From a gamma proteobacterium symbiont of Ctena orbiculata (GTDB lineage Bacteria; Pseudomonadota; Gammaproteobacteria; Chromatiales; Chromatiaceae), in assembly GCA_003094535.1 (NCBI GenBank), contig NATV01000078.1, forward strand, positions 1 to 34,064: DNA of 34,064 bases. Direction: 5' to 3'. Under the pieces are notes generated by a model. It made no database searches. It was not told the DNA's origin and was given only the letters and a program-made list of their open reading frames with translations. The number at the start of each line of letters is the position of its first letter. Positions within the stretch are counted from its first letter, which is position 1. Below are positions 33,616 to 34,064 of this stretch, in pieces. The translations under genes and the position numbers were made by a program.

Positions 33616-33919
33616 TTAAGGCCATATGGAAAGTGAAATTATTTTTAAGGTAAAAAGGTTCATCGTAAACTGAAAGCTTGCACCATGAATGCAGCTTCGT
33701 AAGGAAATAATCTGATGCGTCAAAGTAAATACCAGGATGAAAAGCATTTTGCGTTGGTGTGGTTTCGATGATTAGCGGTGCCAAATATCGAAGTCAGTGC
33801 ACAAGAGCAATGGGTAATCTTGTCAACGCTTCAAAGGCGTGTCCTTCGACCAAGCACCTGAGCCTTAACCATCAGCTCCAGTGGATGCTCGCGGTCGCTC
33901 GCCCCACTGAGCCAGGCCG
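33616..33919 (+). mobile_element. Integron gene cassette 1 (304 bp, no sizeable ORF)
   Basis: Begins TTAAGGC after the attI G and ends with the G of the attC crossover. When circular, the cassette's attC would pair GCCTTAAC (33862-33869) exactly with GTTAAGGC (its own start joined to the last G), the hallmark of a complete cassette. The longest plausible ORF is 18 codons at 33714-33770 (MRQSKYQDEKHFALVWFR) with AAGGAA upstream; it may be a non-coding or micro-peptide cassette. Confidence 0.6.
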
Positions 33920-33926
33920 TTGAGGC
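33862..33926 (+). repeat. attC-like recombination site
   Basis: Outer arms GCCTTAAC (33862-33869) and GTTGAGGC (33919-33926) pair with one wobble. Inner arms GCTC(C)AGTGG and CCACTGAGC pair with a single unpaired C, matching the extrahelical base (G on the bottom strand) typical of attC L boxes. Orientation agrees with the cassettes of intI at left. The outer right arm reads GTTRRR-like but with G instead of the final pyrimidine, and could partly belong to the IS end that follows. Confidence 0.6.
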
Positions 33927-33989
33927 TGTCGGAAAACCCCAAAATTCGATAAAATTACATAGACAGTAACGGTGCACGGAGAAAGGACG

Positions 33990-34064
33990 ATGGCACGTTA
34001 TAAGGACTACAACTACGATCAGATGAAAATGCTGCCGGTATCCTATGATAAACAAATATTACCG
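33990..34064 (+). CDS. IS1182-like transposase, N-terminal fragment cut by the window edge
   Basis: 25 codons, starting MARYKDYNYDQMKMLPVSYD, a typical start of IS1182-family transposases (MARYKDYxYxQxxxxPVSFDxQILPG). AAAGGA precedes the ATG by 5 bases. Upstream, about 33922-33943, the sequence GAGGCTGTCGGAAAACCCC looks like an IS terminal inverted repeat. The rest lies outside the window. Confidence 0.6.
   Translation, partial: MARYKDYNYDQMKMLPVSYDKQILP

Noticed and set aside
33831-34055. 74-aa minus-strand frame at the right edge
   Set aside because: Runs through the attC-like site and antisense to the IS1182-like transposase.
1-34064. CRISPR arrays, rRNA genes, prophage structural genes, conjugation genes
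   Set aside because: No regularly spaced repeats, no rRNA sequence and no recognisable capsid, tail, relaxase or type IV secretion genes were seen.

Overview
The window looks like a chromosomal segment of a sulfur-oxidising gammaproteobacterium, probably of the Chromatiales / Thiodiazotropha-Sedimenticola sort. The order algW | nif3-like - petABC - sspAB is a gammaproteobacterial core arrangement, GC is fairly high in the left half, and soxYZ is present. The genus is an inference from gene content; no 16S rRNA is present.

Left half (1-17.9 kb) is ordinary core genome: an AlgW/DegS-type periplasmic protease (minus) divergent from a Nif3-family protein; the cytochrome bc1 operon petA-petB-petC closed by a clear intrinsic terminator; sspA-sspB; a DUF3301 protein; a macro-domain deacetylase; a small membrane protein between repeat sequences; a minus-strand block thiS-thiG-trmB-fetA-like-fetB-like; a long-chain acyl-CoA synthetase; tRNA-Gly(CCC); two small exported proteins; a DUF2007 protein; an AsmA protein overlapping mutY, which overlaps yggX; then tRNA-Phe(GAA).

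17.84-31.71 kb is a genomic island in tRNA-Phe. A 46-bp piece of the 3' end of the tRNA (17841-17886) is repeated exactly at 31660-31705. The integrase gene lies directly beside the tRNA, and paired CGGTACAC motifs 11 bp apart occur inside both ends. The cargo, in order, is: a 4-TM protein; a CadC-like membrane regulator; a divergent operon encoding a periplasmic cupin, an ankyrin protein with two thioredoxin folds (CSYC and CATC), a Tat-exported SoxY and SoxZ; a MITE-like element; an IS110-family transposase; an AlpA-like HTH protein; a replication-type HTH gene split by an in-frame stop; a hairpin-rich non-coding region; a second tyrosine recombinase; a Fic protein; an hsdM stub; and a DUF6933 protein. 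The sox-ankyrin-thioredoxin operon is the most promising candidate for an undescribed system: a mobile SoxYZ carrier travelling with its own putative thiol-redox partner.

Right of the island (31.71-34.06 kb) lies the wreck of a different integrase with an internal stop, then an integron: an IntI-family integrase (minus) with an extra N-terminal domain, an attI junction at 33615/33616, a 304-bp first cassette with no sizeable ORF, an attC-like site at 33862-33926, and the first 25 codons of an IS1182-like transposase cut by the window edge. The tRNA-Phe locus has therefore collected at least two integrase-bearing elements beside a chromosomal integron.
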